NCBI GenBank assembly: GCA_958295665.1
Contig: OY282560.1
Location: forward strand, 206,816,420 to 206,880,419
Direction: 5' to 3'
Source: Tipula vernalis
Taxonomy: Eukaryota; Arthropoda; Insecta; Diptera; Tipulidae
Length of the DNA: 64,000 nucleotides
Shown here: positions 1-12,115 of the stretch, piece by piece
Layout: each line of letters starts with the position of its first letter
How positions within the stretch are numbered: the first letter of the stretch is position 1
Notes under the pieces: generated by a model
The model's database searches: none
Told to the model about the DNA's origin: nothing
Seen by the model: only the letters and a program-made list of their open reading frames with translations
Translations under genes and position numbers: made by a program

Positions 1-1344
1 TTCTTTTTTGTTTTTCTTTTTTTATAAATGTACATTTATTGAAATGAGATTCAGCTAACAAAAATCGAAATACATATATTGATTCGTTTCCATACTACGT
101 ACATATATTGTGGCTTAGGTATGTGGACAATTAATCTAACTCAAAAAAAAAATGAAATAAAAATCCGCCTGTGTTCGTCATTCTTTAATTTTATGGTTAG
201 AATTCCATCTTCGTTTCATCAGGATTTTATATGATTTTGTTTTGTGATGGAATAATGTCTATTCGACTGGAATTGAGGTTAGGTTATTTTCAATTATTTC
301 AGGTGTAATTAAACATTCCAATCGATATGTACAATAAAACAACGATTTTGGTGTATTGTGTATTAGGAAGCGGAATGCCAACAACAAAACAAAAATGTGT
401 ACGTAACGATATCTTCTAATAGCATAAAACACACAAAATATGTTTATTGTATTGATATCGATGATACATTGCTTCAACAGCATGTTGACGGTTTTATATT
501 TGTGGCAAAATAGAAATTCCATTTAAAAAAAAATATTTTGTTGTGTTATGTAGCCTCCAAGGATCCACTCTACCATGTGAAACATTTTGTAATGAACGCT
601 GTTTTCGCCTTGAGTACAAAAAAAAACAAATTTTACTTCTATTTTGGTTTATTAAAATACGATTTTTTGGAAAATTAGATTTATATTGCATCATCATTTT
701 GTTCCAGAATTTTCGTCACCTTAATGCGTTAATACTTTAAAATAATCACAACAACTGTTTTGTACGCCTTTAGCTTTCTAAAGTGTTATTGTTAGAAATA
801 AATTTAAACGCTACGGCTGTGTACTGCTTTAATAAATGAGGTTTAAATTATCATTATAAGTGGTTTAGATAAAAATATAGAAAATGCTGGAAACTTTTCT
901 TTCCTTCTCTAGCCATTAAATTCTAATTTATAATGAAAAGATAATAATTGTGTCGTAACGGGTATAATAATAACCGTATAGTATATGTGGGATGGGTGGT
1001 TGTTTTGTGATATTTATTATATAACTGTGTATATAAAGATGTGTACTGTCATATAAATTTACTGTATAGATATAACTGTTGTAATTAAAATGTGTTTTCA
1101 TCTACTGTATACGAATATACTTCATTGGTAAAATAGAAATATTCTTCACGAATAGTTTATACAGGGTGACCCATTTTAAAAGAACCACTCAAATAACTCC
1201 CAGGAAAGGCCTAAAGTTATACAATTTTTATGATATTGAATTTGACCTTGATTTTAAATTTAAAGGGCATTTCAAGGTCAAGACGCCTTTTTTGAGTAGA
1301 AACTTCTTATTTTGACTTTGGATTCTGAAAGCCCGTGAAATTCT
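1..1344. other. AT-rich non-coding sequence
   Basis: No frame carries a recognisable protein and the short open frames look random. A string resembling a transposon end (acagggtgaccca) starts near 1161, and a 10-bp inverted pair, TTGACCTTGA at 1242-1251 and its complement at 1272-1281, could form a small hairpin. The stretch from about 1160 to 1344 appears to be foreign sequence that truncates the integrase end of the neighbouring BEL/Pao remnant. Confidence 0.6.
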
Positions 1345-2032
1345 ACTTTCCGTCATATACAGTATCATGATAGGGATCAAAGGTGATTTCATAGTGAAGC
1401 CATTTAATTTGATTTTGTTGTGTGACTTCTGTAAGCGCATCTTGGTCTCCTTGAGATTTGAACAGCTGAGACAACTCATGTAGTTGGTTAATAGGTCCAA
1501 CAAAATTTGTGGCATTATCTGAAAAGATATCGGAACAGATACTACGAGTCGCAACAAATCTTTTTAGACATCCAATGAATGAGTTAGTTGTTAATTACGA
1601 TGCAACTTCCAGATGCACAACAAGCAGACGAACACGCAAACATAAGACTTGGTGGGCCGCTTTCCTCGCAATTTGTAGTGGGTTTGGAATGGGCCACAAA
1701 AATCAATACCAACATTTGTAAACGGCGAAGCCATTTGTATTCTCAGTGGTGGTAGATTTCCCATTAACTGTCTTAAATTTCGAGGTCGAACCTTGAAACA
1801 TTTTTCTGCATAATCATCTCCCATCAATTGGCCAAAATTCACACCGCACAGCAGCTAACAAGGCTTGTGGGCCAGCATAAGCCATTCGTTTATGATAATA
1901 ATTTATTAAACTGATTGTGAGAAAATGTGAGGATGGCATCACAATTGGATGTTTAACATCATATGATAGCGAAGATTGTTGAAGACGCCCGCCAACTAGA
2001 ATTAAATTATTATTGTCCCTAAATACTGACAA
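1345..2032 (-). pseudogene. BEL/Pao integrase fragment
   Basis: This is the integrase end of the Pol polyprotein, which would insert element DNA into the host genome. The zinc-binding part lies at 1814-2032 (LVGGRLQQSSLSYDVKHPIV followed by HKRMAYAGPQ). The core follows with MGNLPPLR, the catalytic-Asp region VGIDFCGPF, and the second Asp in FSDNATNFVG near 1510-1530. The reading frame changes at least twice. The segment after the second Asp, which normally carries the catalytic Glu and a HFGGLWE-type motif, is lost at about 1345. It is downstream of RNase H, as expected for BEL/Pao. Confidence 0.85.
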
Positions 2033-2221
2033 AGATTTTAAACGACTTTTTCTAGGAATCGGTTTACCTGAATTAAGAGCCTTGATCTCTCAACTAAAAC
2101 ATTATAATTGTACCAGTTTCATAATTATAACTGTAGCGATTTGCAACTCTTCCAACGTTAGGGGCCCTAGCACTATATTAGATTTTATAAGTTTATTCGT
2201 GAATGAATTTAATAATATCTA

Positions 2222-3181
2222 ATACGCTCTCGGATTGAACTGAAGTTCAAACCAATTTATGATTACGTCGTTCTGGAATATCAATGCTGTTTAAGTCGAA
2301 ATAATTTGGAAGGTTTGGTATATTGCAAGTGTATAAAAATCGAGGGCCTTTGAACCACACCTCATGATTTATCAGTTCATTTGGGAGTGTTAATATAACA
2401 AATTTTGTGCTTAGGTTGTAAGGCTAAGCGTTTGCTTGATTAGCGAAATTATCTAATTAAATTACCGCTGGTGGGGTTTAATTTGATGGAGAATTAGAAA
2501 CTACACTTTTGGTGATTAAGTTTATAGTATTCTGAATTCTTTTTAATAAATTTCGAGTTTAAATACATTTTTAGAAACTGCTTAATAGTATGTTTTTATA
2601 ATGCGTTTTTTTTATAATGTTGTGGATATTCTTACATTCTAAACTATTTTGCATAGTTGACAAATTGTATGTATGCATACTTCCGTTATTAATATTTGGC
2701 TTTATGCAACCTATGCGATTTTTCTGGAAACAATTTATTTGTTTATTACTTAAAATTAAATTAAATTGTACTCATATTCAGTCACAAGATGGAACAGGGA
2801 TTACGCCCCTTGAGACAATATCAGCAGGGGTTTTTTTTAACTCAATATGTTGTCAAACCTGACTTGTAGTTCTATTTTGATTTTTTGCAACACGGTTGGC
2901 TACAAAGGTTTTTAAGTCAGTTGATGGCATATTAATCCAGGAAAGCACGATTGTTGAATGACTGTAATAATATATTTTTTTATTTCGAAAATTAGATTTG
3001 GCCTTATTTGTTCCATTAGCTCAAGTAATAAACAAGCAGCTGACAGCTCTAAACCGCGAAGCGACAATTTTTTTAATGGAGCGACTCGTGATTTTGAACA
3101 TAAAAGATTAATAATTACTTCACTTGATTCAGTTTCGCATTGTGTGTAAATAACAACACCACGCGCGTTCACTGGCATCAC
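2222..3181 (-). pseudogene. BEL/Pao RNase H C-terminal part and linker
   Basis: The minus strand at 2912-3181 encodes SRVAPLKKLSLRGLELSAAC, close to the family RNase H signature around SLPRLEL. Further downstream are KTFVANRVAK and TPADIVSRG (about 2790-2900), then WFKGPRFLYT (about 2340), which are the hallmarks of the RNase H to integrase linker in BEL/Pao. Stops and frame changes separate the pieces. About 300 bp between SRG and WFKGP have no family match and are very AT-rich, so they are probably a later insertion. Confidence 0.75.
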
Positions 3182-3989
3182 AGAAACATTGCAACGTTAT
3201 GTCAATGGGATTAACGCCTTCGAATATATGACACGGAATTGTGATGTTGTTAAGCTCGTGCAATTGCTCTCTGTATTTCAGCCATGACGTGGCAATGTGC
3301 TGAGGAGTTGATGCATCCCAATCAATTTTTAATCGCCATAATTCTTCCATATAGAGTTTCCCAAGAATTACTGTTGGCGATACGAGACCAAGTGGATCGA
3401 ACATTTTCGCGATATCTGATATTATTTGTAACTGACCCAGGTTTACCATCTAGATTGGCATGAAATTTAAATGAATCATCTATCGGTTGCCAATACAAAC
3501 CAAGAGTTTTTACATATTCACAATTATCAAGCGTATGAAGTGGTTCATGTTGGTCAGGTGGAATTGATTCTAATAATTTGGTACTATTACTACACCATTT
3601 ATGCAAATTCATGCCAGCTCTTTCGAGAATGTTTTTAATTTGATCCATCTTTTGTTCAGCTTCATGAAACGAGTTTGCGCCTGACAGTACATCGTCGACA
3701 TGCATGCATAAGTTTCCTTGAGTAGAACGTCCTTGGTTAGTGGAAAATGTTTACCTTCATCATCAACTAGTTGCCTTAAGCATCTTGTAGCCAAATATGG
3801 TGAAGACACTGTACCATATGTTATTGTATTGAGACGGCAAAATTTTAATGGTTCATCAAGTTGATTGCGCCATACTATTAACTGGAACATACAAGCATCG
3901 ATGTCAACATAAATTTGTCGGTACATTTTATTAATGTCTACACTGAAAACATATTGATATGATCGAAATCTGACTAAAACTGAAAACAA
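3129..3989 (-). pseudogene. BEL/Pao reverse transcriptase and start of RNase H
   Basis: The minus strand encodes the polymerase that would copy element RNA into DNA. VFSVDINKMYRQIYVD (first catalytic Asp region) and LNTITYGTVSSPYLA are near 3960-3790, HVDDVLSGANSF (the YVDD-type active site, first residue changed to His) is near 3690, and MFDPLGLVSPTVILGKL with FCDASERAW (RNase H catalytic Asp) is at 3170-3410. Frames overlap around 3609-3705 and 3322-3449, showing at least two frameshifts. It is clearly of the BEL/Pao type and not Ty3/gypsy. Confidence 0.9.
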
Positions 3990-4117
3990 ATCATTTTGAC
4001 ATACCGGACCAACGGTTCGGTTTCATTGATTTGTTTCATATGTCCAAGGTGTTCATACTCTAATAAAAAATTACTATAGCTACGTCTCAGATCTTCATTT
4101 TTCATGAGTTTTCTTTC

Positions 4118-5028
4118 TCAATTGTAAAATCGGCGAATCGCCATTGACTTAGAATTTTCAAGTACAGTTGGGTGTTTTAAAAATGGTAATTTTGCAATAT
4201 ACTGCCCATAACTATTACGTTTGACATTAGCAATAAAATGTTTTTCACATGGCGAGTTTTGATAATTAAGTTCTTGGGGTTTGTTAACGTCCTCTAATTC
4301 CCAAAACCTTTTTAACTGATCGTTAAATTCTTGAGAATCGTCAAATTTTACTAGATTGCAATAAAAACTACCTTGCAAAACTTTACCTGAATAGGCCTTT
4401 CCAGCAACTACCCAACCTAAAAGTGTGTTTTGGAGAATTGGTTGATTTTTCAGCAGCTTGATTTGACCAACAGATAGTGAACTATAATAAATATCTGCCC
4501 CTAAAAGTAAGTCAATCGGTTGTGGGGTATTGAAGTGTGGATCAGCAAGTACAATGTTTTTTGGTATTTTCCAATTTTTAATATTAACGAACCTTGAAGG
4601 CTGGTATCCGGAAATTTTAGGTACTCGAAAAATTAGTTATACAGGATTGCAACGTCAACTTATATTTCTTGTTACATGCAATAGAACCACCTTCTTTTCC
4701 AACGGTGCACACATTGGTTGTAGCGCTTTCCTAACTTGTTGGCTAACAATTCTGTCATAAAGTTTATCTGAGAGGCCGAATCTAATAAAGCGCGACATGT
4801 TACGGGATTATTATGTTTATTAGGAATTTTAACAATTGCAGTAGCAAGAAATACGTAATCTGACAAACTATTTTTACTTCTAGTAGAAGATAATGATGGA
4901 CTTTGATTATTATAAGCCATCGCCGAGAATTGTGTGGAAGAATTACCTTCAGTTTCTCTTTCAACTGTGGATGTCACTAATTTGGATTCAGAAGTGTGAA
5001 TTAACGGTGAATTTATTCGTGCTTGCAT
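4118..5028 (-). pseudogene. BEL/Pao aspartic protease region
   Basis: CRALLDSASQINFMTELLA at about 4740-4800 matches the retropepsin-like active site of BEL/Pao, where DS[GA]SQ is usual. Downstream at 4118-4378 is RFWELEDVNK followed by CEKHFIANVKRNSYGQYI, the conserved linker leading into reverse transcriptase. The first ORF runs from 5028 and the second stops and restarts, so the polyprotein is broken. Sequence from 5030 to 5360 keeps a weak, Ser/Asn-rich open frame that may be the end of gag, but no zinc knuckle is visible. Confidence 0.8.
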
Positions 5029-5536
5029 TGGCCACTGATCTAGGGCTTCTTCTTCGTTTTGATCGGATAGTAATATACCAGTCTATTCCCGTTTGCACTA
5101 AACACTGACCTGCATCACTGTTTATTTTACTGTCATCTGAAGTCGATGCACTGTCATTGTTTTTTTTTTATCGTCAATATTTGGCGACGATGCAATTTTA
5201 GTTTCGTTATGATTCAACACACTAATGTTATTTAAATTAATAATTTCACTTTGATTTAAATTGCCTGATAAGGTAATTTTTTGAGCATTTAAAAGTTGTT
5301 GTCACTTTTGTATTTTTATTAATAATTGAGGTCGTGACGTTCGGTGGCAAATCGCTTGAAGACATCGCTATCTGCTGATTTGGCCCAGCCTTCACACAAT
5401 ATTCATCACAATATTTTTTTAAAAATAAAAAGAAGATTTGAACTGCTGATTCAACTTTTCACACAAGTAATAAGTAAATTATTTAAATGTTTACTCGGTG
5501 GTAGCAAAATTGCAACTTATGAGAAGTAAGATAGGG

Positions 5537-7135
5537 AAAATCTATGCCTGGGCTGACTCCACCATCGTGTTAGATTGGTTATCTGCACCTCGAAAATATT
5601 GAAACATGTTTATTGGCAACCGAACTTCCGAAATCCTTACGGACATGAGCCGAAACCAATCGAATCATGTTAAATCTGAAGAGAATCCTGCAGATTGTAC
5701 CTCGAGGGGGGTGGAAGCAGAAAAGTTACGCCATTTCAAGTTATGGTGGGACGGTCCGGAGTGGCCAAAAAGTTCCGAAGACTGGCCTCAACAGTATAAA
5801 AATAGTAATGCTACGCCTGAAGAGAGGGAGACGCAACCTGTGGAAAGGAAGGTTCAATTGTTACAAGCTGAAATCCACGAACCTGGTATTCTGGAAAAAA
5901 TTATCCAAAGGTTTTCAAGTTTTGCTAAAATGATACGCGTTTTAGCTTATGTCTTTCGCTTTAGTCAACGCAAAACCAAAAACTCTCGACAATCTCAAAT
6001 TTCTACAACCGTTCATCGATAAATTTGGACTTTTGCGAGTAGGAGGACGATTATCAAATGCGTCAATCAATAATGAAGTGAAACACTTTATAATAATACC
6101 AGCCAAGATCACCTTACCGAAATCATCATCAAAGAAAACCACATTCGACATCTCCATTCGAAACAAACCTTAATGATGGCCACACTCAGGCAAAAATATT
6201 GGACACTGCGTTGCAGAAATTTGGTAAAACGATGGGTTCATGGTTGTATTCAATGTACCAAATAAAAAGCCAAACCGATAAATCAAATTATGGGTGACCT
6301 GCCTGAGGCTCGAGTCGATCTAATACGACCATTTCTCAAAGTAGGAGTCGACTATGCATGACCATTTTTAACTCACCTAACCAGAGGACGAGGACAAAAA
6401 ACACACAAATCTTATATTTGTCTATATGTATGTCTCAGCACCAAGGCGGTACATCTAGAGCTAGTCAGTTATCTGACCACCGATGCTTACATTGCCGCCC
6501 TTAGAAGATTAGCGCGCAGAGGTATCTGTAAAGAAATAAAGAGCGATAACAGGTTGAATTTTGTTGGAACGGAAAACCAAATAAAACAATTTTACCTATT
6601 AATCATAAAAAATACTAATTATATTTCTGATTTCTTTACTAGAGACCGCATAAGCTTTCATTGCATACCTCCAAGTTCACCACATTTGGCGGTCTGTGGG
6701 AATCCGCGATTAAATCGACCAAATTTCACTTGAAAAGATCAATAGGTGGCCATATACTCACCTTAGAAGAGATGACGACGTTACTTGCTGAAATCGAGGC
6801 AATTTTAAATTCACGTCCACTTTGTGTGTTATCTAATGAAGATTTGGATGTACTTGTACACCAGCACACTTCCTTATTGGCCGTTCAACAACATAAATCC
6901 CGGCTGAAGACTTCCACGAAACTAATCCAAAAAATTAATCACCAATTCTGGAAGAGATGGAGTCTAGAATATTTAACTAATCTTTAACAAAGAAATAAAT
7001 GGAATCAGGACCAACCAAATATTACCGTTGTCTATGTATAGTTGTAATCAAGGAAGACAATTTACTTGCCTTAAAATGGCTCTTGGGAAGAGCCGTACAA
7101 GTACATCCAGGTCCAGACAAAAGGGTTCTCTAACC
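5537..7135 (+). pseudogene. BEL/Pao remnant B: RNase H end and integrase
   Basis: The plus strand carries the 3' half of a BEL/Pao polyprotein. WADSTIVLDWLSAP is the late RNase H motif, ENPADCTSRG and HFKLWWDGPEWP form the linker, RVGGRLSNASINNEVKHFII starts the integrase zinc region, and the core includes MGDLPEAR, VGVDYA, STKAVHLELVS, FGGLWESAIKS and LNSRPL. It ends with LKWLLGRAVQVHPGPDKRV, the family's usual C-terminal signature. Stops at about 5600 and 6360 and several frame changes disable it. Its start lies only about 180 bp from the start of remnant A, in the opposite orientation. The last part (about 7141-7300) may be 3' LTR sequence, but no partner LTR was found. Confidence 0.85.
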
Positions 7136-9397
7136 CTCTCTAACAACTTACCATTTTGTCATTTGTTTATTATTGTTGTTTAAAATTTCAATATTTGCTT
7201 ATTCATTACGAAATCAACCATCTTGCGATTAACAATAAATTATAACGTACTTATATATCAAAAGTGTTTTATTAATTACCTAAATACCTACATCTTACAA
7301 CGTTGGATTTTATACATAAATTAATCCCCCAATCCACATTTTAATAGAAAGTGTTAATAGTCCAATTAGAATATTGCACCATACATTAGGCGTGTTCTGT
7401 TAATTCAACTGTTGGATTGTGCTACCTGAGTTACAGAACAGGTAACGTGCATAAAAGAGTTTCACTTTAATAATTTTTTTAATTTCTATCGATTTTGGAA
7501 AGGTTTGTCGACAAAATCCTAAATCCCGTAAAACAAATTTTCTTAAATTTTTAGAAAATTACCTTCACCAGCTTACAGATTTTACCAAATCTTTAAAACA
7601 CGCAACCGATTTTAATATACCATAGCTTCTAACCTACGGGAACCGAAACCATGTTCTGTGAAACTCTCATCAAGTGTGGTTCCGTCCGTCGTTGATCTTT
7701 ATAAAGAAAGATATAGTATTTCTAGTTTGAATTGTAAGGCAACACATACATACACTCCTTTACCTATTAAACTTCATTTGACCACAAAAATTGATGCACA
7801 AACTAAACTTTGTTTGACGTTTAGATTGAACTTCGTTACAAATTATTGTGATTTGAATTTTAATATGAAATACGATGATAAAACCCAAATGAATGAAAAA
7901 ACTGTTTAGATGACAAGTAAATTCAATCCACATAGGGTTTAAGCAATTGTATTCAACCCAAATAAAATATTTGGTCGTAATGTTGATTGCTACTGCCATT
8001 TTGTCATCCGTATGTTATACTTGTATAATATACCAAGAAAACAAAAAAAAGTAATATTTTAAATGTGTGTATGTGTACAAATGTCATTTAAACCGTTTAG
8101 GTATTACTAATTTTCTTTATTTGTTATCTTCATTTCTTGTTGACGATGATGTGTTTGGCTCAAGAGGCCCGTCCATACATAACAAAATATTATGATCGTC
8201 CATCTGTTGCACTCTACATACGAGTGTTACATCAAATCTATTCCATATTCAAAACATGTTCGAATTCAAAATAAACAAAGAAGCTAACAGGTACCAGTAG
8301 GTATGTATATAAAGAATTACTACAATACACAAGAAAACCTGGAAATAAATTTCCCTTTTTGTTTTTCCAATTTAATTTATTTTACATTTTATTTTTATTT
8401 TTTTTTACTAAGGAATGGCATACCAACATAAATATGTATGTTGTATTTTTAATCTCCCACATTACATGTTTGAAATTTTAACTTTCTTTGTGTACCTTTA
8501 GTATTTATTAGGGCTTCTTTCTCGTTACAGGTAATACTTGTTTTATCGTCCATTACACGTAATAATAATAACAATGCTTTGCAGTAACGAATTACTTATT
8601 TGAATTACGTAATTAAAATATAAATTGCAATTGTAACTACTAAATTTAATTAATCACTTTCCAAGTAACTGTTATTTGTATTTTAATTACTTAATTTTTG
8701 TGATTTGTGGTCAGTTTATTATCATTCAGCTGTCTAACCAAACTTATTAATTCACCAACGCAAAGTAATTCTGTGCTTTTGTTCGGAGAAAAATAAAATA
8801 AAACTAATGTTAAATTTATTACTCTCGGGTTGATTAAGTAGTCACAGTAGATTAGGCTCATTATTCACTTTTAATAATTTTTTCATACCAAAAACCTACT
8901 TACAATATTTTCTTAGTAGGCTTTGGTTTTACAATTTTTGGTTTCGAAATTGAGGCCGTGCCCGAATACCTTGTCAAACATTCACACGTTACAATTTTTG
9001 GCATAAAACACCCTCATCCAAATTATTACAGTCGTTCCTTATGATACATTTTGACAGATCCATGTGAAATATTTTACTATTGAATGTGATTTGAATATTT
9101 TATTAGCAACAGCAACCAACAAGAACGAGAATTTATTATTTTATATAATATTAAATAAAATATAATTTGATTATTACCCACACGGTAAAAAAAAACTGAT
9201 TCATTTTAAAACTTTTTCGGCTGCATGTAGTAACACATTTAGTTTAAATTTGAAACTTTTGATAGCTTAGAATAATAAAAGCCTTGAGTTTAAAAATCCG
9301 TAAAAACTGTTTCTGATTAAAAAGTCCTATTTTAAAGCTTCAAAGTTTGACTAAAAAAAAACTAGATTTAAATAAAACGATGATTTCTGTAATAATA
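7136..9397. other. AT-rich non-coding stretch
   Basis: No protein family, RNA gene or paired repeat is visible over 2.2 kb. The short open frames at 7658-7909 and 7760-7999 overlap on opposite strands and show no motif. Runs built around gtaattac and its complement at 8520-8720 suggest an eroded miniature transposon, but I could not pair ends. Confidence 0.5.
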
Positions 9398-9457
9398 GTC
9401 GTTTTCCAATCGACCAACCGCAAGCACCCGCTAGCAAACCGCAAGTAGAAAGGTTTT
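9398..9457 (+). repeat. Left terminal inverted repeat of Harbinger A
   Basis: The 60 bases match the reverse complement of 13292-13351. The first 44 agree exactly and one A/T difference follows at about position 45. The shared block contains CGCAAGCACCCGCTAGC. A partial inverted echo of the tip (ggtcgattggaacgatt) lies just inside, near 9470. Confidence 0.9.
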
Positions 9458-9582
9458 AGTCCTTGCTATGGTCGATTGGAACGATTAAAATGGATGATGT
9501 GAGTAAAAATACCCTATAAATCGTATATGCTTTGCAATTGCTGCCAAAACTTTGGTGCGGAGAACAATTAAAAATAAAAATA

Positions 9583-10298
9583 ATGACAGAGAAGACAAAA
9601 AAAAATTGGACATTCGCCGAAACTAAGGCTTTAATTCATATTTATGGAAATAGGCAGGAAGAATATGATAAAACGATTAAAAAAAACGTTTTTGGGAATC
9701 AGTTTTAACTGATCTAGAGGCTTTAGACGTTTTAGTAAGTAAAATTTTGAATCAAATCCAAATAAATATTTTAATACATACACAAATTACATTTTAGGAG
9801 AGTGCCACAACAGCTGAGAACATCGAAGTAAAATGGCGAGCGCTATGGAGGACATATAAGATATCAAAAGATCGAGGCAGTGGCGGAAGCTCGTCACGAT
9901 TTCTTTTTTTGGACCTGATGGATGAGTTATTCAACACTCGCCCAACGATTACTTCATCACACTCCAGATCCGTCGGTGTGATTAGTGAGCGGATTGAGCC
10001 TGTTCGTGCACAAATCCCAAAAGGGGTATCACAATTAACTGAGAGCGACCATGATGAACCATTAAATGAAGAGACTGACACACCATCTCCTCAGCCTAGA
10101 AAACGCAAAAGTAATAGTGAGAAGCTTCACGAGGTAAAAATGAAGTACTATGAGGAAAAAATAAAAAGTTCTCAGAATAAAGCAAAATCTTCGGAAAAAC
10201 GAACGAAGCTGCTAGAAGATTACATCAAAAATAAGGAGATAATTAAAGAGGAACGTCACAAAGAAATTATTACCGCAATAAGAAAGAGCGAATATTAA
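9583..10298 (+). pseudogene. Harbinger accessory Myb/SANT-like DNA-binding protein
   Basis: In Harbinger elements this partner protein binds element DNA and helps the transposase. Translation starts at the ATG at 9583 (MTEKTKKNWTFAETKALIHI), giving the tryptophan-rich trihelix-type domain. A GT-AG intron fits 9735-9797 and joins in frame to ESATTAENIEVKWRALWRTY. The C-terminal third is lysine- and glutamate-rich (EVKMKYYEEKIKSSQNKAKS), probably a coiled coil, and ends at 10298. A one-base frameshift in an A-run near 9690 breaks exon 1, so this copy is probably dead. The opposite-strand transposase lies 80 bp downstream. Confidence 0.8.
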
Positions 10299-10990
10299 TT
10301 TTTTTTATGAACATATTTATTTATTAATTAATTAACCAATGAAGTTTTATATGAAAATATCATATTTGAGTTTTATTATTAATCAGTATTAGGAAACATC
10401 TCTTCTAACAGTTCTTGCCTTCGATTGGTATTTTCTTCAATGATGAGACTTTCCTCAATCATACCATCAGGTGTTACATCGATTTCTCCGCCTGCCTCGA
10501 CCAAATCATTTTTATCGATACCTATATTATGAAGTACACATGCCGCAATTGTACAATTGACAACAAAATCTATTGAACTATTTTCAAATTTTGTTAATCT
10601 TCTGAACTTATTTTTTAAAAGTCCAAATGCATGTTCCACTACCACCCGCGTCGCAAAGTGTCTTTTATTAAAATGTTTCTGCGAATCAGAAAGATTACCC
10701 AGGTCCCTAAACGGCGGAATTAGCCAAGTAAGACACGGATATGCTGAATCGCGAAAATATGACACGTCGATCATGAATCAAAGAGTCTTGATTTTCACTG
10801 CACCTATTATATACGAGGGCGGATTGAAAATGAAGCTACCTAGCGCTAGATGGCAGCACAAACACAAAATTTTTTGTTTTTTAGAAATTGCGATCTATCA
10901 AACGTCAGCTGTTAAAATTTCACCCAAATTCATCGATTAGTTTATTTGTTGTAGTCGTTTGAAGTAAGCAACTTTTGTGTTTCTTGAAAA

Positions 10991-12050
10991 ATGGAAAAAA
11001 ACGAATTTCGTGCAGTGATTAAACACTATTATTTAAAAGGGAAAACGGCGAAAGAGACAAAAGAAAAGCTCGATAAACATTACGGTGAGTCTGCTCCGTC
11101 AGATTACATGGTAAAATATTGGATTGCTGAATTTAAACGCGGCCGAAGAAGCACTACAACAATACCATCAACAGGAAGGCCAAAAGAGGTGGTTACTGAA
11201 GAAAATATCAAGAAAATCCTCGATATCGTTATGAATGATCGCCGAGTCAAGTTGCGTGAGATTGTTGAATTGGTAAACATATCATATGAACGTGTGTTCA
11301 ACATTTTGCATGAACATTTGCATATGAAAAACCTATCGGCAAGATGGGTGCCGCGTTTGCTCAGTGTCGAACAAAAACGAGTTCGACAGACCACTTCACA
11401 GCGGTGTTTGGACATGATAAAGCGTAATCCTGTTGATTTTTGGCGTCGATTAATTACTGTTGATGAAACGTGGGTCCACCACTACACACCTGAAACCAAA
11501 AATCAATCGAAACAATGGGTGGAAGCTGGTGGAAGCTGGTGGGAGTGCTCCGAAGAAGGCAAAGGCAGTGAAATCGGCCGGCAAGGTTATGGAAACTATA
11601 TTTTGGGATTCACACGGAATATTGCTCATCGATTATCTTGAAAAAGGATCCACAATCACAGGAAAGTATTATCGTGCATTATGGGATCAATTGGTTGATG
11701 CAATAAAGGAAAAACGACCACATTTAAAGAAGAAAAAAGTGCTCTTTCTTCAAGACAACGCACCGGTTCACACAGCATTAGATACCATGCTAAAATTACG
11801 TGAAATACACTTCGAATTGGTTGATCATCCACCTTATAGTCCAGATTTAGCTCCTAGTGACTTTTTCCTGTTTCCAAACTTGAAAAAATGGCTCGCAGGA
11901 CAAAGATTCATCTCAAACGAAGAAGTGATTATCGAAACTAACGCGTATTTTGAGGGGTTCCCGAAATCGTATTATTCAGATGGTATAAAAAAGTTGGAAT
12001 ATCGTCTTACTAAGTGTGTCGAATTAAATGGAGACTATGTTGAGAAATAA
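10991..12050 (+). pseudogene. mariner DD34D transposase with a single visible lesion
   Basis: The transposase cuts and rejoins element DNA at TA sites. The N-terminal part (MEKNEFRAVIKHYYLKGKTA) is the paired-like DNA-binding region. The catalytic residues are in TVDETWVHHY, FLQDNAPVH and YSPDLAPSDFF, with 34 residues between the second and third Asp. The start at 10991 follows the 5' untranslated leader. A 10-bp tandem duplication (ggtggaagct twice, 11519-11538) shifts the frame between the first and second catalytic Asp; otherwise the reading frame is continuous to the stop at 12050, with a length near the usual 345-350 codons. So this looks like a recently killed copy. Confidence 0.93.
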
Positions 12051-12087
12051 ATGGTTTCTGGCAAAAAAAAATTTTGTTTTCCTACTT

Positions 12088-12115
12088 AGGTAGCTTCATT
12101 TTCAACCCGCCCTCG
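12088..12115 (+). repeat. Right terminal inverted repeat of mariner
   Basis: It is the reverse complement of 10814-10841 with one mismatch and is followed by the TA duplication at 12116-12117. Confidence 0.93.

Larger units (their letters stand above)
1345..5360 (-). mobile_element. BEL/Pao LTR retrotransposon remnant A
   Basis: Read on the minus strand from 5360 down to 1345, the domains come in BEL/Pao order: aspartic protease, reverse transcriptase, RNase H, integrase zinc-binding region and integrase core. Many stops and frameshifts break the polyprotein and no LTR could be paired at either end. About 300 bp near 2460-2760 do not match the polyprotein and are probably an internal insertion. 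The copy is old and cannot be active. Confidence 0.85.
10814..12115 (+). mobile_element. mariner transposon, 1302 bp
   Basis: Inverted ends of 28 bp (CGAGGGCGG[A/G]TTGAAAATG...) differ at one base and are flanked by TA on both sides (10812-10813 and 12116-12117), the standard mariner target duplication. Length, ends and transposase are all canonical. The insertion lies in exon 2 of the Harbinger transposase and is therefore younger than that element. Confidence 0.95.

Noticed and set aside
1509..1721. Plus-strand open frame of 70 residues
   Set aside because: It is the opposite strand of the BEL/Pao integrase, whose motifs read on the minus strand.
7658..7999. Short open frames on both strands as possible host exons
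   Set aside because: They overlap in antisense, are AT-biased, and show no motif or splice context.
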